Positions 8,056 through 15,163 of a stretch of DNA of 19,232 nucleotides are shown piece by piece; positions within the stretch are counted from its first letter, which is position 1, and every line of letters starts with the position of its first letter. The position numbers and the translations under genes are program-made. Under the pieces are notes generated by a model that saw only the letters and a list, made by a program, of their open reading frames with translations, was not told the DNA's origin and ran no database searches. Origin of the DNA: DAOTWP01 sp034435675 (GTDB lineage: Bacteria > Chloroflexota > Anaerolineae > Aggregatilineales > Phototrophicaceae); assembly GCA_034435675.1 (NCBI GenBank), contig DAOTWP010000047.1:1-19232 (forward strand), in the 5' to 3' direction.

Positions 8056-8089
8056 CTTGTAAAGGCGAAGCATGTTGCGCCTCTACAAG
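8056..8089. repeat. Palindromic repeat copy R2
   Basis: CTTGTAAAGGCG (8056-8067) pairs with CGCCTCTACAAG (8078-8089) with a single A-C mismatch around a 10-base loop. Its GAAGCATGTT core is shared with the minus strand of the hairpin at 4762-4785. It is nested in a further 7-bp inverted repeat (AGATTGT 8039-8045, ACAATCT 8091-8097), giving a two-stage structure. Confidence 0.75.
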
Positions 8090-8121
8090 GACAATCTCAA
8101 AGACGTAACCCCGCGCTAAAG

Positions 8122-8155
8122 CGAACCTGCAAGCAACCATGCGCCTGCGGGTTCG
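8122..8155 (+). terminator. Strong hairpin, possible terminator after the oxidoreductase gene
   Basis: CGAACCTGCA (8122-8131) pairs with TGCGGGTTCG (8146-8155), ten pairs including one T-G wobble, with a 14-base loop, followed by TTTCG. It lies about 255 bases after the oxidoreductase stop and 140 bases before the sortase gene. The T tract is short, so termination is only a possibility. Confidence 0.4.
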
Positions 8156-8295
8156 TTTCGTGCCTGCCGAAAACGTCGGGATCAATTAATCCTTAACGCT
8201 TTAAAGTGATCCGCATCAATTAAAATTCAATTGTCTGACATTCTTGAAAAATGGCAATCGCACGCACAGTGCGGTATCGTAGTAGAGTGTGAACT

Positions 8296-8847
8296 ATGCA
8301 TATCGAAAATCCGAAACTGATGGTGTACGCCATGCGCCGCGCAGCACTTGTAACGCTCACAGTCTGCATCGTGCTCCTGCTGCTGCCCACCACCCCCGTT
8401 CTTGCAGCCCATAGTACCCGCATTCTGATTCCTGTCGTCCAGATTGACCAACCGGTGATTAGTGTGCCGCTGCGCAATTTTGGCGGCGGGCTGATTACAT
8501 GGGATGTTTCGCAGTTGGGGGCGCGTGCCGGGCACTTTGAGGGCACTGCCTGGTTTGGCGAAAGCGGCAATATCGTTGTCGGCATGCATTCCGAATTTGT
8601 CGATGGCACAGACAGCACCGGTGCGCTGCTCTACAGCGTCAATGTCGGGGATGAAATTCTGGTCGAGCTGGCGGGCGCGGAACTGCATTATACCATCAGC
8701 GAGATTCTGGTGGTCAGCGAGGAAGATGTCAGTGTGCTGCTGCCCACCGATTACGAACAGCTTACGTTGATGACCTGCCACATTCCTTCTTACGACGGCA
8801 GCAGTTATGCTGAGCGCCTGATTGTCCGGGCGCTGCGCAGCGGCTGA
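8296..8847 (+). CDS. Sortase-family transpeptidase
   Basis: Sortases join LPXTG-like proteins to the cell surface or to each other through a cysteine acyl intermediate. This 183-residue protein has a hydrophobic N-terminal signal or anchor (about residues 17-37, ending VLAAHS). The sortase fold follows: NIVVGMHSEF carries the catalytic His (H98), LTLMTC the Cys (C161), and YAERLIVRA the Arg (R174). NVGDEILVELAGAELHYTISEILVV matches the usual strand after the L-x-x-GD element, broken here at residues 116-140. The start is uncertain: ATG 8296, 8320 or 8332 are all possible, and the last gives a more typical signal peptide (MRRAALVTL). No substrate with a sorting signal is encoded in the window. 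Subclass not determined. Confidence 0.85.
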   Translation: MHIENPKLMVYAMRRAALVTLTVCIVLLLLPTTPVLAAHSTRILIPVVQIDQPVISVPLRNFGGGLITWDVSQLGARAGHFEGTAWFGESGNIVVGMHSEFVDGTDSTGALLYSVNVGDEILVELAGAELHYTISEILVVSEEDVSVLLPTDYEQLTLMTCHIPSYDGSSYAERLIVRALRSG

Positions 8848-9046
8848 ATTCTGTTCTGCCCACAGTTTTCCCGGCAGCGCTCGCTTCCCCAAATGTGTAA
8901 ATTTTTGCGTGGCGTTTGCTCCTCCTGAGCGAGACTATCCCCGAAACTTAAGGACATTACAGGAAAGTTTGACTCAGCCGCCGGGGTTTTGCGCGTATCA
9001 TGATGAATAGTGTCAATCGCAATGAATACTCAGGAGTTGCAGCGGC

Positions 9047-9424
9047 ATGGCTGTCTACACGGCATGGCATAATCCCGAAAAAACCCTGCTGATTTTCCGT
9101 TTTGAAGGCAAATGGACCTGGGAAGAATTTGGCGCAGCCAGCAGCATGATTCGGCTCGCGCTGGATCGCTGCACACGCCCGGTGGATCTGGTCTTTGATA
9201 TGCGTGCCACAGATCACCTGCCCGCAGGTGCCTTGCAGCGCGCCAATCAACTGGTGACCAACATGCATCCCATGCTGTCCGGCTTTATCGTTTTTGTCGG
9301 CGCGAATGCGTTTCTGCGCGCTTTTTACGAACTATTCCGCAAAACGAACCCCAAAACAGGGCGACTGCTGATGGTGCGCTTTGTGGAACAGCTTGAAGAT
9401 GCCTTTGCTATGGTGCAGGAGTAG
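9047..9424 (+). CDS. Small SpoIIAA/STAS-like protein
   Basis: This 125-residue protein has no named family that I can give with certainty. Its layout (strand FRFEGKW, helix, strand VDLVFDMRA, helix, strand FIVFVGAN, helix, strand LLMVRF, then a helix ending EDAFAMV) is that of SpoIIAA-like/STAS-like proteins. It has no signal peptide or membrane helix, so it is likely cytoplasmic. The ATG has AGGAG at 9032-9036, 10 bases upstream. The last 17 bases overlap tail-to-tail with the cytochrome P450 gene on the other strand. A second protein of similar outline is at 17491-17991. Confidence 0.75.
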   Translation: MAVYTAWHNPEKTLLIFRFEGKWTWEEFGAASSMIRLALDRCTRPVDLVFDMRATDHLPAGALQRANQLVTNMHPMLSGFIVFVGANAFLRAFYELFRKTNPKTGRLLMVRFVEQLEDAFAMVQE

Positions 9425-10727
9425 CCGCCCGGCGGCGCAGCTGCATCAACACGCCAGGGCGTGGTTCCAGCGTTGCGCCCATGTGCGCGTGGACCGGCGT
9501 GCCAGTCAGTGTCAGCGTAAAGCGCTGGAAGATGCGCGCCAGCACCAGTTTGGATTCAACCTGTCCGAACTGAGCGCCGATACAGTTGCGCGGTCCGCCG
9601 CCAAACGGTAAAAAAGTGTATGGTTCGGGGCGTTTCGCCTGGTCGAAGCGTTCCGGTGCAAACGCTGCCGGATTTTCCCAGTAGCCCTTGTGGCGCTGGG
9701 TCAAATAGATCGAATAAATCACCCGCGTCCCTGCCGGGATGCGATAGCCGTTGTAATCAATATCCACTGCTGCGGTTCTTGATCCAAGATGAATGGGGGG
9801 ATACAGGCGCAGTGCCTCATCAATCACATTCCCGGTATAACGCAAGTGCCCAACATGTTCGATGCCCGGCGTGCTGCTGCCGATAACGTCGTCAACTTCG
9901 GCGCGCAGGGTGTCCATTGCTGCCGGATGCCTGCCCAGCAGATACAGCGCCCATGCCAGCAGGGCAGTGCTGGTATCGTGCCCGGCGATAAGCATCGTCA
10001 GCAGTTGGTCGCGGATCAGGTCATCGTCCAGCCCGGCGCTGAGCAGCAGACCGAGCAGGTCGGCATTATCGGACGGCTGCTGCGCTTCCTGTGTGCGCCG
10101 TTCGCGGATAATGCGGTAAAGATAGGCGTCCATCGCCTGCAATGCTGCTTCATAACCGGGGCGTGGAATTCTGCGCCACAGAATCCATAACCCCGGCGAA
10201 ATATACTTAATCGTGCCGAGAATTGTGTTCCATAGGCGGGTCAGTTCAGGCGTGAAGTCCACGCGAAACAGCGTTTCGGTGAGGATCAGCAGCGCGATTT
10301 TGCGCATTTCAACGAGCATGTCGCGCGTTTGCCCATCCTGCCAGGTATCCAGAATCTGGTCGGTGCAGCGCAGCATCGCCCCGGCGTAGCTGTTGAGCAT
10401 CTGGCGATGCAGCGCCGGGGTCATCTGCTGGCGCAGTCGGTCATGCGGGTCGCCGTCAACGACCAGCACGCCCTGGCGCAGCAGCCGGGTCACCGGGTCG
10501 CCCTCGGTGCGCCAGCGAAAATCGTCGCGTCCCGCCACCAGCACAAAGCGCGCGGCTTCGGGACCGACCAGCAGCACCGGGCGAAAACCGGGCAGCCCGA
10601 TGCGAAAGACATCGCCGGTGCGTTCGTGAAAGACGGACAAAGCCGCCAGCACGCTGCGTTCGCGCAGCATGGCGCGTAGTGCCGCCAACCCGGCAAGACC
10701 ATCTGGCGTGGGAATTGCCTGTAGCAT
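9408..10727 (-). CDS. Cytochrome P450
   Basis: This 439-residue heme-thiolate monooxygenase has all the diagnostic motifs. They are the I-helix AGHDTS (248-253, oxygen activation), the K-helix EALR (E304, R307), PERF (358-361) and the heme loop FGGGPRNCIG, with C382 as the iron ligand. There is no N-terminal membrane anchor, so it is a soluble bacterial enzyme. The substrate is unknown, and no ferredoxin, reductase or biosynthetic partner is adjacent. The start is supported by an AAGGTGA-like site just upstream on the minus strand. It diverges from the response regulator gene across a 267-base gap and overlaps the SpoIIAA-like gene by 17 bases at its end. Confidence 0.96.
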   Translation of the reverse strand: MLQAIPTPDGLAGLAALRAMLRERSVLAALSVFHERTGDVFRIGLPGFRPVLLVGPEAARFVLVAGRDDFRWRTEGDPVTRLLRQGVLVVDGDPHDRLRQQMTPALHRQMLNSYAGAMLRCTDQILDTWQDGQTRDMLVEMRKIALLILTETLFRVDFTPELTRLWNTILGTIKYISPGLWILWRRIPRPGYEAALQAMDAYLYRIIRERRTQEAQQPSDNADLLGLLLSAGLDDDLIRDQLLTMLIAGHDTSTALLAWALYLLGRHPAAMDTLRAEVDDVIGSSTPGIEHVGHLRYTGNVIDEALRLYPPIHLGSRTAAVDIDYNGYRIPAGTRVIYSIYLTQRHKGYWENPAAFAPERFDQAKRPEPYTFLPFGGGPRNCIGAQFGQVESKLVLARIFQRFTLTLTGTPVHAHMGATLEPRPGVLMQLRRRAATPAP

Positions 10728-10863
10728 GCAAAATCACCTTTCGTGACTGGCAGGGTATGCCCTGCCGGGTGCAAATGCCTGGAGCGCTGCCGGCGTTGAC
10801 CGCTGTTTTGCCGCTGTGCTGGCGTGGTGGGCAGGCAGCAGCAGGGGGACAAAATACGTGGTT

Positions 10864-10902
10864 GTCGGCGGCATCATGCGTTATGATACCGTGTCGGCGG
10901 CA
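10864..10902. promoter_or_regulatory. Direct repeats bracketing an inverted repeat in a divergent intergenic region
   Basis: GTCGGCGGCA occurs at 10864-10873 and again at 10893-10902. Between them is the inverted repeat ATCAT-GCGTT-ATGAT (10873-10887). The block lies in the gap between the divergent P450 and response regulator genes, where a regulator would be expected to act. No protein can be assigned, and the G/C-rich repeats could be chance in this genome. Confidence 0.35.
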
Positions 10903-10994
10903 GAACGCGAGTGCAGGATTCCGGCGCCGTGGCGCGCTGTGTGGGCGAGATGCAGTGGCAACCAATATCTATAGTGGTTATATTTAGAAACCTT

Positions 10995-11381
10995 ATGCAT
11001 ACTACGGTGGGAACACCTGTGGCAACCATAGTCATCATTGAAGACGATGAACTCAACCGGGCTTTTTTTGAAACCGTACTGCAAACCTTTGGCTACAGTG
11101 TTTGCGTCACCAAAGACGCCCACGAAGGTCTGCTGCTGATTCGCCGCATGCAGCCTGATGCCGTCATCATGGATACCAGCCTGCCGGGACTCAATGGGCT
11201 GGACGCGGTGCAGATGCTCAAGGATGATCCCAATCTGCGGCATATCCCCGTGCTGGGGTTGACCGTCTATACAGAACCGGAAGTGCGCACGCAGATGCTC
11301 GCGTCCGGTTTTGACAGCACGCTGGTCAAACCGTTCGATACCAGCGCCCTGCGCCGGGCACTCGGCATGCTGCTGCAATGA
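10995..11381 (+). CDS. Single-domain response regulator (receiver only)
   Basis: This 128-residue CheY-like receiver domain shows the full phosphorylation site: D17 and D18 (IIEDDE), phospho-acceptor D60 (VIMDTSLPGLNG), T90 (VLGLT) and K112 (LVKPF). It has no output domain, so it would act by protein-protein interaction. The ATG at 10995 is preferred to an upstream in-frame ATG at 10911 that would add an atypical 28-residue extension. A TATATT at 10979-10984 could be a -10 element, which would make the leader only a few bases long; GTG starts at 11007 or 11019 are alternatives. Its stop overlaps the next gene's start (ATGA), so the two are probably translationally coupled. No histidine kinase is present in the window. 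Confidence 0.9.
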   Translation: MHTTVGTPVATIVIIEDDELNRAFFETVLQTFGYSVCVTKDAHEGLLLIRRMQPDAVIMDTSLPGLNGLDAVQMLKDDPNLRHIPVLGLTVYTEPEVRTQMLASGFDSTLVKPFDTSALRRALGMLLQ

Positions 11382-13348
11382 ACCCCGCGCAGAAGCAGCG
11401 CCTGCTGCTGGCAATCCCCCTGCTGCTGCTGGCAGCGGCGGTCTTCCTCGCGCATGCTGACGCGCTGTCCATGTGGTTTGATGAACTCTGGGCGGTGCTG
11501 CACGCCCGCGGTGGCTTCAGCAGCATCCTGCTCAACCGCGACGTCAACTGGCCCCCTGGCTATTATCTGGCGCTGCACGGCTGGATGCAGTTTGTCGGCA
11601 GCCATGATTTGCTGCTGCGCCTGTTCGGGGTGTTCTGCGGGCTGCTCGCCACCGCGCTGATGATCGCCATCGGGCGGCAGCTAGGCGCAGACCGGCGTGC
11701 AGATGGCACTGTCACACAGTCAGGAACAGGCGCGGGTTTGCGGGCTGGCGGGCTGGCGGGGCTGGCGTTCATCTGTTCGGATTACGCGCTTTATTTTGTG
11801 CTGGAAGTGCGCGGCTATACGCTGATGCTGGCGCTGATGCTGGCAGTGGTCTGGCTGCATCTGCGCTGGTTCGCCCGCCCATCCCTGCGCCGGGCGCTGC
11901 CCTATCTGCTGGCACAGACGGCACTGGTGTATGTGCAGTTCACGTCGGGCGTGGTCGTGGCGCTGCTAGGGCTGCGCGTGGTGCTTGCCGCGCCGCCGGG
12001 CAAACGCTGGCGCTGCACTGCCGCGTGGGTGGGCATTATGCTCGGCACGGGGCTGCTGTTTCTGCCGCTGCTGCCGCAGTTCCTGCTGGTCAACCGCGCC
12101 AATGCCAATGTGATCGCTACCACCGGCAGTCCCGGCATTGATCTGGATGCCTCGCTGGGCTGGGTGCTGCGCGCCCTGAGCGCCCGGCAGGAAGTGGTCT
12201 TTGTGCTGCTGCTGGCGCTGGCGCTCGGCGGGCTGCTGCTGGCGACATGGCGCGGCGGGCGTGTGCGGCGGGCGAATACGCTGTGGCTGCTGGTCTGGGC
12301 GCTGGGGCTGCCTGCGTTTGCCTTTGTCACGCTGGCGCCTGCCGGGTTGTTCACGCCGCGCTATCTGCTGCCCGCGCTGCCGGGGCTGCTGCTGCTGGTT
12401 GGCGTGGGGCTGGCGGGCTGGCGGGCTGTGGGCAGGCTGGCGGGCAGGCTGGCGGGCAGTGTGCCAGTGTGGGGCGGTGTTGTGCTGCTGCTGCTGCTGC
12501 TGGCTGCGCCCTGGCAGCCGTTCGACTTCCGCCCGGATTACAGCACTGAACGCCCGGTGCGCGACCTGCTGCGCGAACTGGCGGCGCGCGCCCAGCCGGG
12601 GGATGTGCTGCTGCTTGATCCGCTGTGCGACTGCGCCAATCCCTACGGGTGGTCCGTTTATGAGCCGGTGTATTTCCCGTCCGGCAGCCTGCGGCGGGGA
12701 CCGGCGGCGCTGGCAGGCGCGGCGCGCGTGTGGTATGTGACCGTGCCGGGGCGCTCAGATGGGGCGCTGCGGAGCGCGGTAGAGCGCGGGCGGATTGCCG
12801 CGCAGGAAGCGTCCGGTTGGTGGCAGAGTGACTATCTCGAACTGCGCCTGTTTATGCGCCCGCCAGTGCAGCCGGAGGTGCGTCTGCAAGCGCCCGCCGC
12901 CAGCGCCGTGCCGGATGTAGTGCTGCGCTTTGCCGGTTACGAACTGCCCGGCGGCAGCCTGTACGAGCCAGGCGCAACGCTGCATCTGTCCATGTGGTGG
13001 CGGGTGGATGCCGCGCTGCCGCTGGATTATTCTTTTGGCGTTTACCTGATCAACCGGCGCACCGGGCTGCTGCTGGTGCAGGATGACTCCGCGCCGCAGG
13101 GGTTGTATGCGCCGCCGCAGACGACGCTGTGGCAGCCGCAGATTCCGTACCGCGATGATCGCACGCTGCTGATTCCGCAGCAGGCAGGCGCGGGCTTTTA
13201 TGATCTGCTGCTGGCGGTGTATTACTGGCGGGACGGTGTGCGCTTTGTGCCGCGCAGTGCGAATCTGGCGAACGCGAACCTGACGGCGGTGGATGCCGCG
13301 CTGCGGCTGGCGGTGATCGAAATCTCCACGTTCAACCTGCCCGACTGA
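11378..13348 (+). CDS. GT39/PMT-ArnT-like membrane glycosyltransferase with C-terminal beta domain
   Basis: This 656-residue protein resembles GT-C glycosyltransferases, which transfer sugars from polyprenyl-phosphate donors on the outer face of the membrane. The first helix is followed by WFDELW (D35, E36), the acidic pair expected for catalysis or metal binding, and by the NWPPGYYLALHGW segment (57-69). About ten hydrophobic helices run to about residue 380. The rest is soluble, and about residues 525-640 form a strand-rich domain (FAGYELPGGSLYEPGATL, MWWRVDAALPLDYSFGVYL) like those following GT39 cores in other Chloroflexota proteins. The last point is from memory of the family. The start overlaps the response regulator stop by 4 bases. 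Acceptor unknown. Confidence 0.85.
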   Translation: MNPAQKQRLLLAIPLLLLAAAVFLAHADALSMWFDELWAVLHARGGFSSILLNRDVNWPPGYYLALHGWMQFVGSHDLLLRLFGVFCGLLATALMIAIGRQLGADRRADGTVTQSGTGAGLRAGGLAGLAFICSDYALYFVLEVRGYTLMLALMLAVVWLHLRWFARPSLRRALPYLLAQTALVYVQFTSGVVVALLGLRVVLAAPPGKRWRCTAAWVGIMLGTGLLFLPLLPQFLLVNRANANVIATTGSPGIDLDASLGWVLRALSARQEVVFVLLLALALGGLLLATWRGGRVRRANTLWLLVWALGLPAFAFVTLAPAGLFTPRYLLPALPGLLLLVGVGLAGWRAVGRLAGRLAGSVPVWGGVVLLLLLLAAPWQPFDFRPDYSTERPVRDLLRELAARAQPGDVLLLDPLCDCANPYGWSVYEPVYFPSGSLRRGPAALAGAARVWYVTVPGRSDGALRSAVERGRIAAQEASGWWQSDYLELRLFMRPPVQPEVRLQAPAASAVPDVVLRFAGYELPGGSLYEPGATLHLSMWWRVDAALPLDYSFGVYLINRRTGLLLVQDDSAPQGLYAPPQTTLWQPQIPYRDDRTLLIPQQAGAGFYDLLLAVYYWRDGVRFVPRSANLANANLTAVDAALRLAVIEISTFNLPD

Positions 13349-13535
13349 CCCGCCGCGCAGCCTGCGGCATCAGGGCGCTTCCGTCCTGTGCCGGACAAAA
13401 CATAGGGTATTCTGACGCTTTTTCGTTTTCTTTTCCCCTTGCCCCTCACATCCAGCGCATAGCCCGCAGTCAGTCAATTTTAACATCCACCCTTTATCCT
13501 CAGAGCGTTAAGGGGCAGCAGGATGAGGCAGGACT

Positions 13536-14951
13536 ATGGTGCATTCTCAGGTGGATCTGGCAATTATCGGCGGCGGCACAACCGGGCTGACTGCGGCGCA
13601 GGTGGCGCTCAATCTCGGCGTGCGGGTGGCACTGGTTGAACAAGCGCGCACCGGTGGCGACTGCACCTGGACCGGCTGTGTGCCCAGCAAGGCGCTGATT
13701 GCTGCCGCACGCCAGGCGCACCAGGCACGCACAGCCGCTCGTTTCGGTGTCCATACCCACGGCGTTGAAGTCGAGTTTCCGGCAGTGATGGACTTTGTGC
13801 ACCAGACGATTCACGAGATTTACGCCGAAGAAACACCCGATGTGCTGCGGGCACAGGGTATCGAGGTCTATGAGGCAACCGCCCGCTTTACCGACCCGCA
13901 CACACTGCTGCTGGACGAGCGCGACAGCCTGCACGCCCGCCATGTGCTCATCGCCACCGGGGCGCGGGCATTGGTGCCGCCCAGCCTGCGTGAAGTGCCC
14001 GTGCTGACCAACCACACATTGTTTGACCTGCGCGACCTGCCGGAGCATCTGCTGATTGTCGGCGGCGGACCGATTGGCACAGAGATGGCGCAGGCGTTCC
14101 GGCGGTTGGGCGCGCGCGTGACCCTGCTGGAGCGCGAAACCACCCTGCTGCCGCGCGATGATCCCGAAGCCGCCGCCGCGATTATGCAGGTGCTGCGTGA
14201 CGAAGGCGTTGACCTGCGTACCGGTGTGATTGCCGTTGGTGCTACCGGGACGCGCGGCGACATCACCCTGCACCTGAACGATGGCAGTGTGGTGCAGGGC
14301 AGTCATCTGCTGGTGGCGGCGGGCAGAACGCCCAATCTGGAAGCGCTCAACCTGGATGCGGCAGGGGTGCAGACGCAGGGCGGCAGGCTGCTGCTGGATG
14401 ACCGCCTGCGCACGACGCAGAAGCACATCTATGCGGCGGGCGATGTGACCGGCGGACCGCAGTTCACGCATGTAGCGGGCTGGCAGGCAGCGCAGGTGGT
14501 GCGCAATATGTTTCTGCCGCTGTCCGCCCGTGCCACGCTGGCAGTTGTGCCCTGGGCGACCTTCACCGACCCGGAAGTAGCGCAGGTGGGATTGACCGAA
14601 GCGCAGGCACGCGCCCGGTATGCCGACGCGCAGGTGACGCGCCTGCCGATGACCCGCGCCGACCGCGCCATGACCGAAGGGCAGTCGCACGGTTTCATGA
14701 AAATTGTCCACCGTGCCAGCGGCAAACTGCTTGGCGCGACGATTGTCGGGCACAACGCTGGTGAGATGCTCAATCCCTGGGTGCGGGTGGCGCAAAAGGG
14801 CGGGCGTGTGTGGGATGTCGCGCTGGCGATGAACGTTTACCCTACGCTGGGCACAGGCAGCGTGATTCTGGCGACGCAGCAGGTGGCACAGCAAATGCAG
14901 CATGGGCTGCTCGGCAGGGTGCTGCGCGGGCTGGCGCGGCGGGCGGGTTGA
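13536..14951 (+). CDS. Pyridine nucleotide-disulfide oxidoreductase (MerA/Lpd family, non-canonical)
   Basis: This 471-residue flavoprotein has an FAD fold (LAIIGGGTTGLTAA, G12, G14, G17), the redox-active pair C43-x4-C48 in GGDCTWTGCVPSKAL, an NAD(P) fold (LIVGGGPIGTEMAQ, G176-G181) and the second FAD motif IYAAGDVT (D303). E199 at the end of the second strand of the NAD fold suggests NADH rather than NADPH. It has neither the N-terminal metal-binding domain nor the C-terminal Cys pair of true mercuric reductase. The HPT segment of dihydrolipoamide dehydrogenase reads YPT here (435-437). So it is related to both but likely neither; its disulfide or quinone substrate is unknown. An AGGCAGGA-type site precedes the ATG. 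No E2 or lipoyl gene is nearby. Confidence 0.88.
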   Translation: MVHSQVDLAIIGGGTTGLTAAQVALNLGVRVALVEQARTGGDCTWTGCVPSKALIAAARQAHQARTAARFGVHTHGVEVEFPAVMDFVHQTIHEIYAEETPDVLRAQGIEVYEATARFTDPHTLLLDERDSLHARHVLIATGARALVPPSLREVPVLTNHTLFDLRDLPEHLLIVGGGPIGTEMAQAFRRLGARVTLLERETTLLPRDDPEAAAAIMQVLRDEGVDLRTGVIAVGATGTRGDITLHLNDGSVVQGSHLLVAAGRTPNLEALNLDAAGVQTQGGRLLLDDRLRTTQKHIYAAGDVTGGPQFTHVAGWQAAQVVRNMFLPLSARATLAVVPWATFTDPEVAQVGLTEAQARARYADAQVTRLPMTRADRAMTEGQSHGFMKIVHRASGKLLGATIVGHNAGEMLNPWVRVAQKGGRVWDVALAMNVYPTLGTGSVILATQQVAQQMQHGLLGRVLRGLARRAG

Positions 14952-15024
14952 ACGTGGTTCCTCACACCCACTGACGCCCCTGCACGGGTGTATTCGGAAA
15001 TGGGGGCAGCATCGCACTGCATTT

Positions 15025-15054
15025 AACACCACAGAGGCACGGAGAACACAGAGG
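15025..15054. repeat. Copy of the common ACCACAGAGGCACGGAG intergenic repeat
   Basis: The segment has the pattern ACCACAGAGGCACGGAG followed by AACACAGAGGG, with AGAGG/GAACACAG modules. I recognise this word as one scattered in intergenic DNA of many unrelated bacteria, including Chloroflexota, Planctomycetes and cyanobacteria. It is seen once in this window. Its origin and role are not known to me. Confidence 0.5.
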
Positions 15055-15073
15055 GATAGATGCAAGTGCGGGC

Positions 15074-15099
15074 GGGCGGACACGATGGTCCGCCCCTAC
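15074..15099. repeat. Palindromic repeat copy R3
   Basis: GGGCGGAC (15074-15081) pairs perfectly with GTCCGCCC (15088-15095) around a 6-base loop, and is followed by CCTAC, the shared right end of the palindrome family. It lies in the gap before the molybdoenzyme gene. Confidence 0.7.
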
Positions 15100-15154
15100 A
15101 ATGATCCATTGCGCCCTTCGCGCCGTTGCGGGCGCAGCACGGCGGGGCGACATT

Positions 15155-15163
15155 TGCTATAAT
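15155..15163 (+). promoter_or_regulatory. Extended -10 promoter of the molybdoenzyme gene
   Basis: TGC-TATAAT gives a perfect -10 hexamer (15158-15163) with the TGn extension. No good -35 lies at 17 bases (CAGCAC), which fits an extended -10 promoter. Transcription would begin near 15170, leaving a leader of about 105 bases before the ATG at 15276. Confidence 0.6.

Larger units (their letters stand above)
7867..8295. other. Gene-free stretch of 429 bases with two hairpins and an AT-rich block
   Basis: No credible coding frame is seen here. It contains a palindromic repeat with an outer stem (8039-8097), a second strong hairpin (8122-8155), and an AT-rich block from about 8181 to 8250 with a 9-base direct repeat (ATCAATTAA at 8181 and 8215). 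The AT-rich part probably carries the promoter region of the sortase gene, but I cannot identify confident -35 and -10 hexamers. Confidence 0.6.

Noticed and set aside
8122..8160. tRNA-like GGTTCG arm
   Set aside because: The flanking bases do not form acceptor, D or anticodon arms; it is explained as a simple hairpin.
12415..12465. Short tandem GGCAGGCTGGCGG repeats within the GT39 gene
   Set aside because: They encode membrane-helix Gly/Leu/Ala residues in frame and are ordinary codon repetition in GC-rich DNA.
9408..13348. P450 plus glycosyltransferase as a natural-product gene cluster
   Set aside because: The genes are divergent, and there is no synthase, tailoring set or transporter; the glycosyltransferase is a membrane GT-C type rather than a natural-product GT-B.
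13536..14951. Mercuric reductase and thus a mercury-resistance locus
   Set aside because: No C-terminal Cys pair, no metal-binding domain, and no merR, merT or merP nearby.
13500..15083. 527-codon open frame on the minus strand opposite the disulfide reductase
   Set aside because: Antisense shadow; its first residues come from translating the CACAGAGG repeat.
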